This document shows positions 16,665 to 25,071 of a stretch of 44,729 nucleotides of DNA, one piece after another. Source of the DNA: an uncultured Granulosicoccaceae bacterium (GTDB lineage: Bacteria > Pseudomonadota > Gammaproteobacteria > Granulosicoccales > Granulosicoccaceae). The notes beneath the pieces were generated by a model, which saw only the letters and a list, made by a program, of their open reading frames with translations, searched no databases and was not told where the DNA came from. The DNA is taken from positions 1-44,729 of the forward strand of contig CALFCF010000089.1 of the NCBI GenBank assembly GCA_937951345.1, given 5' to 3'. How positions within the stretch are numbered: the stretch's first letter is position 1; each line of letters begins with the position of its first letter. A program made the position numbers and the translations under genes.

Positions 16665-17834
16665 GTGCCAGTAAAATTGCTCACAATTAGTATCGCCACG
16701 CTGTTAGCTATTCTAGCGACCTGCTGCTATTTTATGTTTCCCGGTTGGCCTACGCTGGTCATGCTGGTACTGCATATTTCAGCCACCTGCCTCTTTCTGT
16801 CATACCTAAGCTTAAAAAATAAGAGTTTTACTTCGTCCAATACGTTACCAGATGAGAACGATCATCACGAATACCGGTTGTTGCTCGAGAGTATTCATGA
16901 ATACCCTATGCCGTTCGCCATCTACGATGAAAACGATCGTCTGCGCATATGGAACAAGCATTATGAGAATATCTATGCGCGTGTTTTTAGAAAATTCGAA
17001 AACACAAAAGATGCGAAAGGGTTGACTTACGCTGAGGTCTTGCGAGGAAACTTGACAGACGAGTCTGTCGATCCAAATATGGATTACATTATTGAACAGC
17101 GTGTACGGGCGCAACGTTCAGGTGAACAAACACTAAGGGATCAGCAATACCCCGAGTATGGATGGTTTCGAGTCACAAAGTATGTCACGCCATCCGGAGG
17201 GGTTGCTGGTATCGCGATCGATATCAATGAACTCAAAAATCGTGAGAATGAACTTGTACGTGAAATTGAGCATCGTAAGCAACTTGAAATCGAAATTCTT
17301 AAAGTGGCTAATACCGATGGGCTGACCGGTCTTGCAAATAGAAGGCACTTTATGGAGCGTAGCCGTGAAGAGTTTGATAAGTCTGAGAGTTCAAATGCCG
17401 TATTTTCATTGCTAATGATTGACGTTGATCATTTTAAGTCTATCAATGACACGAAAGGACATGCGGGTGGCGACCAAGTACTGACAATGATTGCGGGTGC
17501 CATTAGTGCAGAATGCCGTCAGATTGAGTCACTGGTAGGACGAGTTGGTGGAGAAGAGTTTACCGTGTTGTTACCCAATACTGGCAGTGACGAGGCTCAA
17601 AGGCTGGGTGAAACTATTCGCCTATCTGTAGAAAAGCTGAATTTTGTTATAGATGATGTATCTTTCGGTGCAACAGTGAGTCTTGGTGTCGCTTCAACAC
17701 TGAGTAGTGGTGACCTCAGCTTATCAAACTTATTGAAAGATGCTGACCAAGCACTCTATGAATCTAAACGCAACGGACGAAATAGAGTGAGCGTTTCTTC
17801 AGCTGGTAGGCTGCCAGACAGAAAAGCTGGTTAA
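16665..17834 (+). CDS. Membrane-anchored PAS-GGDEF diguanylate cyclase
   Basis: 389 residues. Two hydrophobic helices (about 5-25 and 30-50) form a membrane anchor. A PAS domain of the PAS-7 type (about 72-190, MPFAIYDENDRLRIWNKHYENIY) and a short coiled linker follow. The GGDEF domain (215-385) carries the variant but functional signature RVGGEEF at 293-299. The RxxD product-inhibition site is absent. It should make c-di-GMP from GTP in response to a ligand at the PAS domain; the signal is unknown. The first plausible start is GTG 16665, without a clear Shine-Dalgarno sequence, so the N-terminus is uncertain. It is a single gene with no close partners. Confidence 0.88.
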   Translation: MPVKLLTISIATLLAILATCCYFMFPGWPTLVMLVLHISATCLFLSYLSLKNKSFTSSNTLPDENDHHEYRLLLESIHEYPMPFAIYDENDRLRIWNKHYENIYARVFRKFENTKDAKGLTYAEVLRGNLTDESVDPNMDYIIEQRVRAQRSGEQTLRDQQYPEYGWFRVTKYVTPSGGVAGIAIDINELKNRENELVREIEHRKQLEIEILKVANTDGLTGLANRRHFMERSREEFDKSESSNAVFSLLMIDVDHFKSINDTKGHAGGDQVLTMIAGAISAECRQIESLVGRVGGEEFTVLLPNTGSDEAQRLGETIRLSVEKLNFVIDDVSFGATVSLGVASTLSSGDLSLSNLLKDADQALYESKRNGRNRVSVSSAGRLPDRKAG

Positions 17835-18242
17835 AAATATCACGTGCTCGGCCGACATGATTTGGAACATCAGAATCGGTTGGTTTTCGGGAATATCCTG
17901 CTTTCCGAAATATCGATAACCTGAACGACTGTTATTGATTGATTTCTACTTAGAATACACATAGCAGTGACTGCGCATCATTTGGTTTCCCCGTCGATGC
18001 CACGCCAGCTAGCGTTTAATTAATGGGTCTATTGTTCAACCCATTCCTTAACCCATTCTTCTATCCAATATCCATTCTGACCTCGAAGTGCCCATACAGT
18101 ACAGTTATGCTGTTGCAAAACCACTAAAACCGACTAAAAGAAATCAAGAATTATTGAGCATAATCAGATGGTTTAGTAGGCTATTGTGTTCTAAGATGCA
18201 ATAAGGATATTATCGATAGCTGTACTATGGAGATATAAGATC
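17835..18242. other. Intergenic stretch with a short direct repeat
   Basis: 408 bp before the haem-sensor/kinase operon. No gene is seen. AACCCATTC occurs twice 12 bp apart around 18038-18060, a spacing near one helical turn that could suit a paired regulator site. A weak inverted repeat TTTCGG/CCGAAA lies near 17886-17911. Confidence 0.4.
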
Positions 18243-19076
18243 ATGGTTAGATTTTTACACTTGGGGACTCAGAGATTTTTATTGCAACCCCGGCTTATCA
18301 AATCTGATAGTCAAAGAGCAGGGGTGACGAATTTGTTTGCTGCAATCTATTCGTCTTTTCTTGTTCTCAGTTTATTTCACCCTACTACCGCTCTCGCAAA
18401 CGATCAGGACCAGGACCTTGAGATTGCGTTGACCTTAGCTGATATTATGCGGAATGCTCGTCTGGAAATCGCCAGTCAGCAACCCTTGATCAATGATCCA
18501 ACCTTAGGAGACAAAGGACTCGATGGGGAAGTTATTCTCGCCAATGTCATTAAACGACTGGAAGATGGTGGATTAAACACGCAGGACTTAACGAGTTCTA
18601 CCTTGCCCGGTAACCGATTGTTCAAAGAACAGTTGGCATCTATTGTCGAGATTGCTGACGAAAATCAGGAGTTGATCAATCGCAAAGGATTGGGTTTTAA
18701 AGGGTTTGTCCCAGCGGTATTTACTCAGTTAGTGAATGAGCGTTTTGGTGAAAAAGTTCGCGGTGATGCAACTATAAAAGTTACTGCACCGTTACATCTT
18801 GTTCGTAACAGAAAAGCGCGCCCGGATGGTTGGGAACAAGAGGTTATCGAATCCAGGTTCAGTACTCCAGAGTGGGAAAAAGGCCGCTTATTCTCTGAAG
18901 TCTCCGAGGCAAATGGAAGTGAAGTGTTTCGTGTGATGGTCCCCGAGTATTACAAAGATGCCTGTTTAGCCTGTCATGGATCACCCAAAGGTGAGCTCGA
19001 TATAACCGGCTATCCGAAAGAAGGCGGTGAATTGGGTGAATTGGGTGGTGCAATTAGTATTCTGCTTTCCCGCTGA
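18243..19076 (+). CDS. Periplasmic Tll0287-like (DUF3365) haem-c sensor protein
   Basis: 277 residues. A hydrophobic segment (about 28-50) ending HPTTALA-ND looks like a signal peptide, although the N-region is long. The mature part matches the Tll0287-like/DUF3365 sensor domain, a PAS-like haem-binding fold. Shared features are KGLGFKGFVPAVFTQLV in the middle and YYKDACLACHGSPKG with the haem-c motif C241-x-x-C244-H245 near the end. GGAG lies about 10 bases before the ATG. The stop overlaps the start of the hybrid kinase (TGATG), so the two are translationally coupled. Most DUF3365 domains are fused to a kinase. Here the sensor is a separate polypeptide, presumably reporting a redox or gas signal to its coupled kinase. 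Confidence 0.85.
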   Translation: MVRFLHLGTQRFLLQPRLIKSDSQRAGVTNLFAAIYSSFLVLSLFHPTTALANDQDQDLEIALTLADIMRNARLEIASQQPLINDPTLGDKGLDGEVILANVIKRLEDGGLNTQDLTSSTLPGNRLFKEQLASIVEIADENQELINRKGLGFKGFVPAVFTQLVNERFGEKVRGDATIKVTAPLHLVRNRKARPDGWEQEVIESRFSTPEWEKGRLFSEVSEANGSEVFRVMVPEYYKDACLACHGSPKGELDITGYPKEGGELGELGGAISILLSR

Positions 19077-21892
19077 TGAAAAACCTTTCCATAGTTTCGC
19101 GCCTTGTGCTGCTTTGCACATTGCTTGTTACAGCGCTAATTGTTTCTAACCTTTATTTAAACAGAACTGTAGCAAGAGATACCGCATTACTGGTTGAAGA
19201 TGCCCATCAGATTACGGTGATGACGAATGCTAATTCAGCCAGTAGAGCGTTTGGTGACTTGAAGTACTGGCTTACAGATCTGGCTGTAAGTCTGCTTCTA
19301 CGCTCCGAAATGGAGGCAGAAAATTCCCGCAAAGAGCTGATGCAGACCCTTTCTGTATTGCGGGATGTTGATTCGAACCTGATAAGTCAAATTGAATCGG
19401 AAGTTGGCGAAATGTATTCAAAGTCGTTGCTGGCTGTCGATGCTTACACCGACGAACAGCGCGTATTGGGTAATACCCTGATGGCTGAGGCACGTGTCAA
19501 TATTGGAAAGATCGACGATATGCTCGCTGGCTTTGTAAAGGATATCGAAACAAGCGCAGTGGAGCGTGCGCAATCAGCTGCAAAAGAATCGCGCCAAACG
19601 GTAGTAACTTCTCGTTGGGTCGTTGCGCTTGCTTCTATCTTTGGACTTTTTCTAACGGGATGGATTCTTCAATCGATAAGAAACCCGTTGTCGAAACTTG
19701 TCACTTCAATGACCAGTATTGCATCCGGTAACTTAGAGGCAGAGGTGCCAGACGCTGGCAATAATGAAATCGGTGCAATGGCAAATGCGTTATCCCATTT
19801 TCGTGACAACCTTCAACACCAGAAAATACTCCAGGCCGAACGCGACTCTGCTGCAAATGCACTAACAGAAACCAAGCAACAGTTGGATGCTGCGCTTGAG
19901 AGTATATCGGAAGGATTTTGCCTTTTCGATCGTGATGATCGATTGGTTTTATGTAATCGACGATATCGAGACGATTTGCATCCCGGTATGACAGAAAGTT
20001 TTAAGCCTGGCAGAACCTTCGAAGAATTAATGCGGAGCTCCGCTGAAAAAGGTCTTATCGATCTTGGTGACAAAAGTATCAATCAGTGGGTAGAGGATCG
20101 TGTGGCTTTACACAAAAATACCGGTAGGGCGCATATACAACGTCGTTCTAATGGCAGTTGGTTACGAATCGATGAAAGGAGCACACTCGATGGCGCTACT
20201 GTTTCTGTGTATACAGACATCACAGATTTAAAAAATGCAGAAGACGAGTTGCGTGAAGCCCGTGACATTGCTGAGCGAGCGACTGTTGCAAAAAGTCAGT
20301 TTTTAGCAACGATGAGCCACGAAATACGCACGCCAATGAACGGCATTATCGGCATGAGTGGGTTGTTAAAAAACACTGAGCTTGATACTGAGCAAAGAGA
20401 TTTTTGTGACACCATTGCCAATAGTGCTGAATCGTTACTGGTCGTTATAAACGACATACTTGATTTTTCCAAAATTGAAGCTGGAAAACTTGAACTTGAT
20501 CCTCGCCCGGAAGATTTGCGCGAAGTTATTGAAAGTGTTCTTGATCTGATTACACCGGCTGTTGACAAAAAGAAATTAAACCTCGCCTATCTGATAGAAC
20601 GCAATACACCTGAAGGCGTGATTGTTGATGCCACTAGATTACGTCAGATATTACTCAATTTTTTGAACAATGCGGTGAAATTTACAGAAAATGGTGAAGT
20701 CATATTGCGTGTAAATGTTGACGATGAGTCCGTTATAAAACCGGGCGACGCATCTGATAGTGCAACTGGTTTGGTAGCGCTTAAATTTTCTGTTTCTGAC
20801 ACAGGCATAGGGATTCCGGATAGTAAATTGGAAATGCTGTTTGAATCGTTTACTCAAGTCGATTCATCCACTACCAGACAATATGGTGGTACCGGGCTAG
20901 GGCTCGCGATATCGAAAAATCTTATTGAATTAATGGATGGCCGAGTCTGGGTGGATAGTGTTGTGGGAGAGGGTACTACCTTTCATTTCGTTATCTATGT
21001 GTCTGAAACTTCAATTTCACGTGGGGTAGAGCTCCATGAGAGTAAACCTGATCTTGAAGGAAAGCGTTTGTTGATCGTGGATGACAATCCAACCAACCGT
21101 AAAATCCTGTCACTTCAAGCCCAGGAATGGGCAATGCTGGCAGAACAAACCGATTCTCCAAAAGAATCATTGCAATGGATTAGTAACGGATCAAACTTTG
21201 ACGTGGCTATTCTTGATATGAGTATGCCTGAAATGGATGGTATAGAGCTCGCAACCAAAATCAGACAGCATAAAAGTCGTGAGCAACTGCCCTTGGTGCT
21301 CCTGAGCTCGTTAGCAACGATTGCCGATGTACCCAAGTCGGTAATTGATGGCATTGGTTTTCATGAAAAGTTGGCGAAGCCGATTAAGCCTTCTGCCTTG
21401 CTAGATATATTAATGGATATTTTTTCTAATAACGCTATCAGGTATCAAAAGCGAGTGTCAAAGGCAGATGTAAATATTGATCCTGGCATGGCTATCAAGT
21501 ACCCGTTATCAATATTGATAGTAGACGATAACAAAACTAATCAAAAACTGGCTTTGCTGGTATTGAAGCGATTGGGGTATACCGCAAATGTTGCTGATAA
21601 CGGGCAACAAGCATTAGAAATGCAAACCGAGAATGCCTATGATGCAGTCCTGATGGATATAGAAATGCCGGTGATGGACGGGGTTGATGCTACTCGAAAG
21701 ATTCGACAGTTAAGTGGTGATCATTCAAGTGCTTATGTCATAGCGATGACAGCCAATGCGATGGAGGGCGATCGTGAGCGCTATCTTTCAGCTGGTCTTG
21801 ACGGATACATAAGCAAACCACTACGAATCAATGAACTGATTGCCGGTCTTGAAGCAGCATTCTCTGCCAAATCGGCCAAGGTTGTTGTCTGA
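19076..21892 (+). CDS. Hybrid sensor histidine kinase (TM-HAMP-PAS-HisKA-HATPase-REC-REC)
   Basis: 938 residues. Helix 8-28 and helix 180-200 enclose a periplasmic helical domain. HAMP spans about 200-255 and PAS about 265-385. HisKA contains MSHEIRTPMNG with H415. The ATPase has N-box FLNNAVKF, DTGIGIP and GGTGLGLAISK (N, G1, G2 boxes). The first receiver (about 664-785) has acceptor D714, and the second (about 811-930) has D861 and the usual K914. There is no HPt domain, so a separate HPt protein is required for a full relay; one lies 1.7 kb downstream. Start ATG overlaps the stop of the haem-sensor gene. The signal is probably relayed from that periplasmic protein. Confidence 0.93.
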   Translation: MKNLSIVSRLVLLCTLLVTALIVSNLYLNRTVARDTALLVEDAHQITVMTNANSASRAFGDLKYWLTDLAVSLLLRSEMEAENSRKELMQTLSVLRDVDSNLISQIESEVGEMYSKSLLAVDAYTDEQRVLGNTLMAEARVNIGKIDDMLAGFVKDIETSAVERAQSAAKESRQTVVTSRWVVALASIFGLFLTGWILQSIRNPLSKLVTSMTSIASGNLEAEVPDAGNNEIGAMANALSHFRDNLQHQKILQAERDSAANALTETKQQLDAALESISEGFCLFDRDDRLVLCNRRYRDDLHPGMTESFKPGRTFEELMRSSAEKGLIDLGDKSINQWVEDRVALHKNTGRAHIQRRSNGSWLRIDERSTLDGATVSVYTDITDLKNAEDELREARDIAERATVAKSQFLATMSHEIRTPMNGIIGMSGLLKNTELDTEQRDFCDTIANSAESLLVVINDILDFSKIEAGKLELDPRPEDLREVIESVLDLITPAVDKKKLNLAYLIERNTPEGVIVDATRLRQILLNFLNNAVKFTENGEVILRVNVDDESVIKPGDASDSATGLVALKFSVSDTGIGIPDSKLEMLFESFTQVDSSTTRQYGGTGLGLAISKNLIELMDGRVWVDSVVGEGTTFHFVIYVSETSISRGVELHESKPDLEGKRLLIVDDNPTNRKILSLQAQEWAMLAEQTDSPKESLQWISNGSNFDVAILDMSMPEMDGIELATKIRQHKSREQLPLVLLSSLATIADVPKSVIDGIGFHEKLAKPIKPSALLDILMDIFSNNAIRYQKRVSKADVNIDPGMAIKYPLSILIVDDNKTNQKLALLVLKRLGYTANVADNGQQALEMQTENAYDAVLMDIEMPVMDGVDATRKIRQLSGDHSSAYVIAMTANAMEGDRERYLSAGLDGYISKPLRINELIAGLEAAFSAKSAKVVV

Positions 21893-21998
21893 TACTCGTT
21901 ACTATAAAAGTTTTGGGAAATCCAGCTGGTTGACATTGGATTAAAGGATAAAGGTTAAGTTTTGACTAGGGAACCTTTGATTTATTAGGCGAGGCAGT

Positions 21999-23537
21999 CT
22001 AGAGCTCATGATCCAATTTTGTAATTGGATCAATCTCCTCTGCTTCTTCTTTAGGTCCTACCAGTAACAACCCTACAACAAGCAGTCCCAGTGCGACCCA
22101 GGCTTGCCACGGTAATTTTTCACCCAGGAGTATCATGCTCCAGGCAATACCTGCAAAAGTAATGACGAAGGCGCTTTGACTTGCGAATACTGCTCCTGCG
22201 CTCCTTATTAAGTGAACGCGCATAGACACGCCTGTGGCAGAAACAATGCCATATAGCAAAACTACCAGTACAAGTACACCCGTACCATTTGTAAAATCAA
22301 CATTCAAGGCAACGAAGTCGCCGCGCATGGTAACTATTGGAATCAGAAAAAGCACAGATGCAACTGCAGACCAGCCGGTCGCTGTTACCATATCAATGCT
22401 ATCAGGTAGTTTGAGCGTAAGCAGGATAGCTCTCATGGCATAGCCCAGTGGTGCAAGCATGGCAAGAGCCGCCCAGTGCAATCCGCCGACTGCGCCGGTT
22501 CCCTGGGTTGTCATCACAACCATTAAAACGCCCGTCATGCCGATCAAGAATCCTATCAAGCGTTTGAATGTTGCCTGTTCAATTTTGATAATGGATGCAA
22601 ATGCGAAGACTATAAAGCCCTCACAAACCAGAATTAACGAGATGTAGGACGCCTGTAAATGCTGTGCGACCCAGAAGACAACAGCTTCGCCCATTACGGC
22701 AGTAAATATGGCCCACAACGCGAAAACCGGAATCAATCGGAAATTGATTACAGGTGAACGACCTCGTACAAGTACGTTGCCAAAACAGACGATTGCACAA
22801 ACAATATTTACCCATAAGACCATGCCGAGCGGGCTTGACGTTTCGAGTGCTGCGATACGGGTTAGCACTACGCCTAACCCGGTTACGACACCACAGGCTA
22901 GTAGTAGGCCCAGACTTTTTAGCGTACGAACTTGCTGTCGTAACCGCCGTTCGCGCTCGTAAACTTCACTGGCCATTCGCGTGAAAACGCGAGCAAGATT
23001 GCCTAGTGCATCTTCTCGCTTACACATAGCCTCAAGGCCCAACCGCTTTGGATCTATATGCCCTGATTCCAGTGTGGCAGCCGCATCTGCCAGCCTGTTA
23101 ACCTCACTAAGGTAGTCAAGCTCAAGATCACGTGCGCGCTTCTTTTCAAGAGATGCATTGATCCTGGCCTCAAGCAGAATCGGGTCGAAATTTTTTGGAA
23201 GAAAGTCCTGTGCGCCGAGGCTTATTGCTTTGACAACACTGTCCATTTCGCTGTCCAGAGCTGAAATTACAATGATCGGGATTTCGCTCAACACGGAATC
23301 TTTTTTTAGAAATTCCATCACACCGAAGCCATCTATTTCCGGCATCAGGATATCGAGCAGAATCAAGTCGAATTCTGATTCACGAAGCATCTTCAAGGCA
23401 GATTTGCCATCGGCCGCAGATGTCACGTCATAACCAAGAGTGGTTACGGCGAGGCTCATCTTTTTTCGTTGAGTCGCCTGATCGTCTACTATCAGAATGC
23501 GCTCTGATCTACTATTCGATGTGTTTCCTTCCAACAT
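21999..23537 (-). CDS. Receiver domain fused to an EamA/DMT transporter
   Basis: 512 residues. Residues 12-130 are a canonical receiver: ERILIVDDQ acidic pair, acceptor D62 in LILLDILMPEIDGFG, and DFLPKNF with the conserved Lys. Residues 140-205 are a charged helical linker resembling a HAMP/signalling helix (DALGNLARVFTRMASEVYERERRLRQ). Residues 207-495 comprise about ten membrane helices with two EamA repeats (LLACGVVTGLG..; second repeat ending ILLGEKLPWQAWVALGLLVVG), the drug/metabolite transporter fold. ATG 23537 has GGAG four bases upstream. It is 27 bp downstream of the HPt gene on the same strand, and converges on the hybrid kinase. The transported substrate is unknown. Direct control of transport by phosphorylation is inferred from the fusion. 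Confidence 0.9.
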   Translation of the reverse strand: MLEGNTSNSRSERILIVDDQATQRKKMSLAVTTLGYDVTSAADGKSALKMLRESEFDLILLDILMPEIDGFGVMEFLKKDSVLSEIPIIVISALDSEMDSVVKAISLGAQDFLPKNFDPILLEARINASLEKKRARDLELDYLSEVNRLADAAATLESGHIDPKRLGLEAMCKREDALGNLARVFTRMASEVYERERRLRQQVRTLKSLGLLLACGVVTGLGVVLTRIAALETSSPLGMVLWVNIVCAIVCFGNVLVRGRSPVINFRLIPVFALWAIFTAVMGEAVVFWVAQHLQASYISLILVCEGFIVFAFASIIKIEQATFKRLIGFLIGMTGVLMVVMTTQGTGAVGGLHWAALAMLAPLGYAMRAILLTLKLPDSIDMVTATGWSAVASVLFLIPIVTMRGDFVALNVDFTNGTGVLVLVVLLYGIVSATGVSMRVHLIRSAGAVFASQSAFVITFAGIAWSMILLGEKLPWQAWVALGLLVVGLLLVGPKEEAEEIDPITKLDHEL

Positions 23538-23564
23538 ATATCTCCGAATATCTTGGTAGTAAAT

Positions 23565-23912
23565 TTAGTGTTTCAGATAATCAGTGAGAGCTTGAGAAGC
23601 GAGTTTAAATTGAGTTGTGATTGTGTCGACCTGCTGCTCAGCCTGGCTAGGCCAATTGTTTTTGCAATTGTATTCAAGGGATGCCGCGAGCTCTGACAAC
23701 TTGGTAGCGCCAAAATCCTGCGCACTGGATTTCATGGAATGACTGGAGCGCCGAAGTACTTCTTGATCCTGACTTGAGAGCGACCGTCTCATGTCATCGA
23801 TCATTTCTTGTCCTTCGATCAAAAATGTGCTGATGAGTTCGTCCAGAGCTTCCTTTTCTCCGCCTATCAGTTCGAGCAGGTTTTCAAGACAATTTGTGTC
23901 TATAGTGTCCAA
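23565..23912 (-). CDS. Stand-alone HPt phosphotransfer protein
   Basis: 115 residues, a four-helix HPt domain with the phospho-accepting His58 in RRSSHSMKSSAQDFGA. This is the HxxKSS pattern that distinguishes active HPt proteins. The likely start is TTG 23912: GAGGC lies about 10 bases upstream, an in-frame TGA precedes it, and the next Met would delete the first helix. It is the first gene of a pair with the REC-EamA gene. It fits the missing step between the hybrid kinase (ending in receivers) and the receiver on the transporter. Confidence 0.88.
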   Translation of the reverse strand: MDTIDTNCLENLLELIGGEKEALDELISTFLIEGQEMIDDMRRSLSSQDQEVLRRSSHSMKSSAQDFGATKLSELAASLEYNCKNNWPSQAEQQVDTITTQFKLASQALTDYLKH

Positions 23913-24066
23913 GCCGTACTTGCCTCAGATGACTGTGAAGAATGGTTAGCAAGCTGTTGATTACCTTTTATAATACTATAAATTATTACCGGTTTAGCCT
24001 AAACGCGGCTGACGGCTATCTATTGGTCGTTAGTAGACGGGTTTCAATAAAAGGGTTTCGCCTTAG

Positions 24067-24819
24067 TTAATCCTTATAAAGATAGTCAGCAATTCGTTGT
24101 AGCGCTTGATGTTTTTTCAGGTTTAACGTATGCCCACCATGTTCATAGATTTGGATGGTTGTGTTGGATTGGTCTTTATAAGCATTCAGTGCCGTTTCAT
24201 GCGGCAATTGTTCGTCATCTTCAGTCAACACCAGAAGTGTTGCAACGTCAGACAGCTGTGGTTTCTGCATCGCTTCATATTGGTCCAGCATATGTTGCGT
24301 AATTTTATATGTCACTCCTCTACGCTTATTCAGCTTGTTGTCGTTCAGGTGTCTAGCCAGCTGACGAGCAGGCTTTACCATTGGGTTTAACAAGACGATA
24401 TTTTCTGCCTGAATCTTGTTGCCGAAGTAGTTTGCCCAGTATCCACCCAGCGAGGTTCCAATCACCGTGACGCGACGATCCTGGAGATAGTGATGAGCGA
24501 CTTCACTCAGAAACGCCACAGTTTTTTCAGGATCCAATGGATCGTAGTTAAGCCCCAGTGTTGTGTGAGTATCAATAAATTTCTTCCTGATGCGTTTGAA
24601 CGTTCCGTTGGGAACTGCACTCAAAAAACCATGTAGAACAACAATGATGTCATCTTTATAAGTTGTCTTCTCGTTGTTGTCTGGTGAAAAAACACTGTAC
24701 GCAGCATAAGCTGAATCACCAAACGGTGGGTTAAGATTGAGAACATCCGCACGTAACTCTGCGGATATGAGCAAGGTGGTCAGTAATAGCCAACTGTTGA
24801 ATCGGAGCATGGGTAACAT
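24067..24819 (-). CDS. Exported alpha/beta hydrolase, YqiA/UPF0227-like
   Basis: About 250 residues. A signal peptide (LRFNSWLLLTTLLISAELRA) precedes the hydrolase fold: oxyanion segment VVLHGFLSAV, nucleophile elbow IGTSLGGYWANYFG, and C-terminal YEHGGHTLNL with the catalytic His. LVLTEDDEQLPHETA carries the probable acid. YqiA-like esterases are usually cytosolic, so export is unusual. Start choice matters: the longest frame begins at 24831 inside the adjoining MITE, ATG 24819 has AGG (from the MITE end) about 6 bases upstream, and ATG 24810 gives the tidiest signal peptide. It lies downstream of the acyltransferase on the same strand, separated by the MITE. Confidence 0.75.
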   Translation of the reverse strand: MLPMLRFNSWLLLTTLLISAELRADVLNLNPPFGDSAYAAYSVFSPDNNEKTTYKDDIIVVLHGFLSAVPNGTFKRIRKKFIDTHTTLGLNYDPLDPEKTVAFLSEVAHHYLQDRRVTVIGTSLGGYWANYFGNKIQAENIVLLNPMVKPARQLARHLNDNKLNKRRGVTYKITQHMLDQYEAMQKPQLSDVATLLVLTEDDEQLPHETALNAYKDQSNTTIQIYEHGGHTLNLKKHQALQRIADYLYKD

Positions 24820-24820
24820 A

Positions 24821-25069
24821 CTAGCCTGCATTATTCATGAAGGGTTAGCCACCAGAGTCTGGCTACCTAAGCAGGTCGCACGATTGAGCGACATTCGTAG
24901 AAATCTACGGGTTGAGCTCAATCGAGTGAGCGGCGACGGCAGACTGGCACTGGGGGTGAATAGAAAACAGTGTGCGAATACCCGCAGCGACGCTAATACT
25001 GCTTTTCTAACTGGAAATGGCTTAGTGTTCATTGTCACTGTTTTCGCCTTCGTGAATTGAGCAGGCTAG
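24821..25069. mobile_element. MITE-like element, copy 2 (249 bp)
   Basis: The same element as at 607-855, in the same orientation and of identical length. Counting by eye gives 24 mismatches and no gaps, about 90% identity. Its 23-bp ends match each other at 19 positions and are bounded by CTAG. It lies 2 bp beyond the acyltransferase stop codon and immediately before the hydrolase start, so it fills the gap between two codirectional genes. Its minus-strand end supplies the sequence just upstream of the hydrolase ATG. Confidence 0.78.
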
Positions 25070-25071
25070 GT

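Noticed and set aside
17886-17911. TTTCGG/CCGAAA inverted repeat after the GGDEF gene
   Set aside because: The six-base stem with a long loop and no T-run is too weak for a terminator call.
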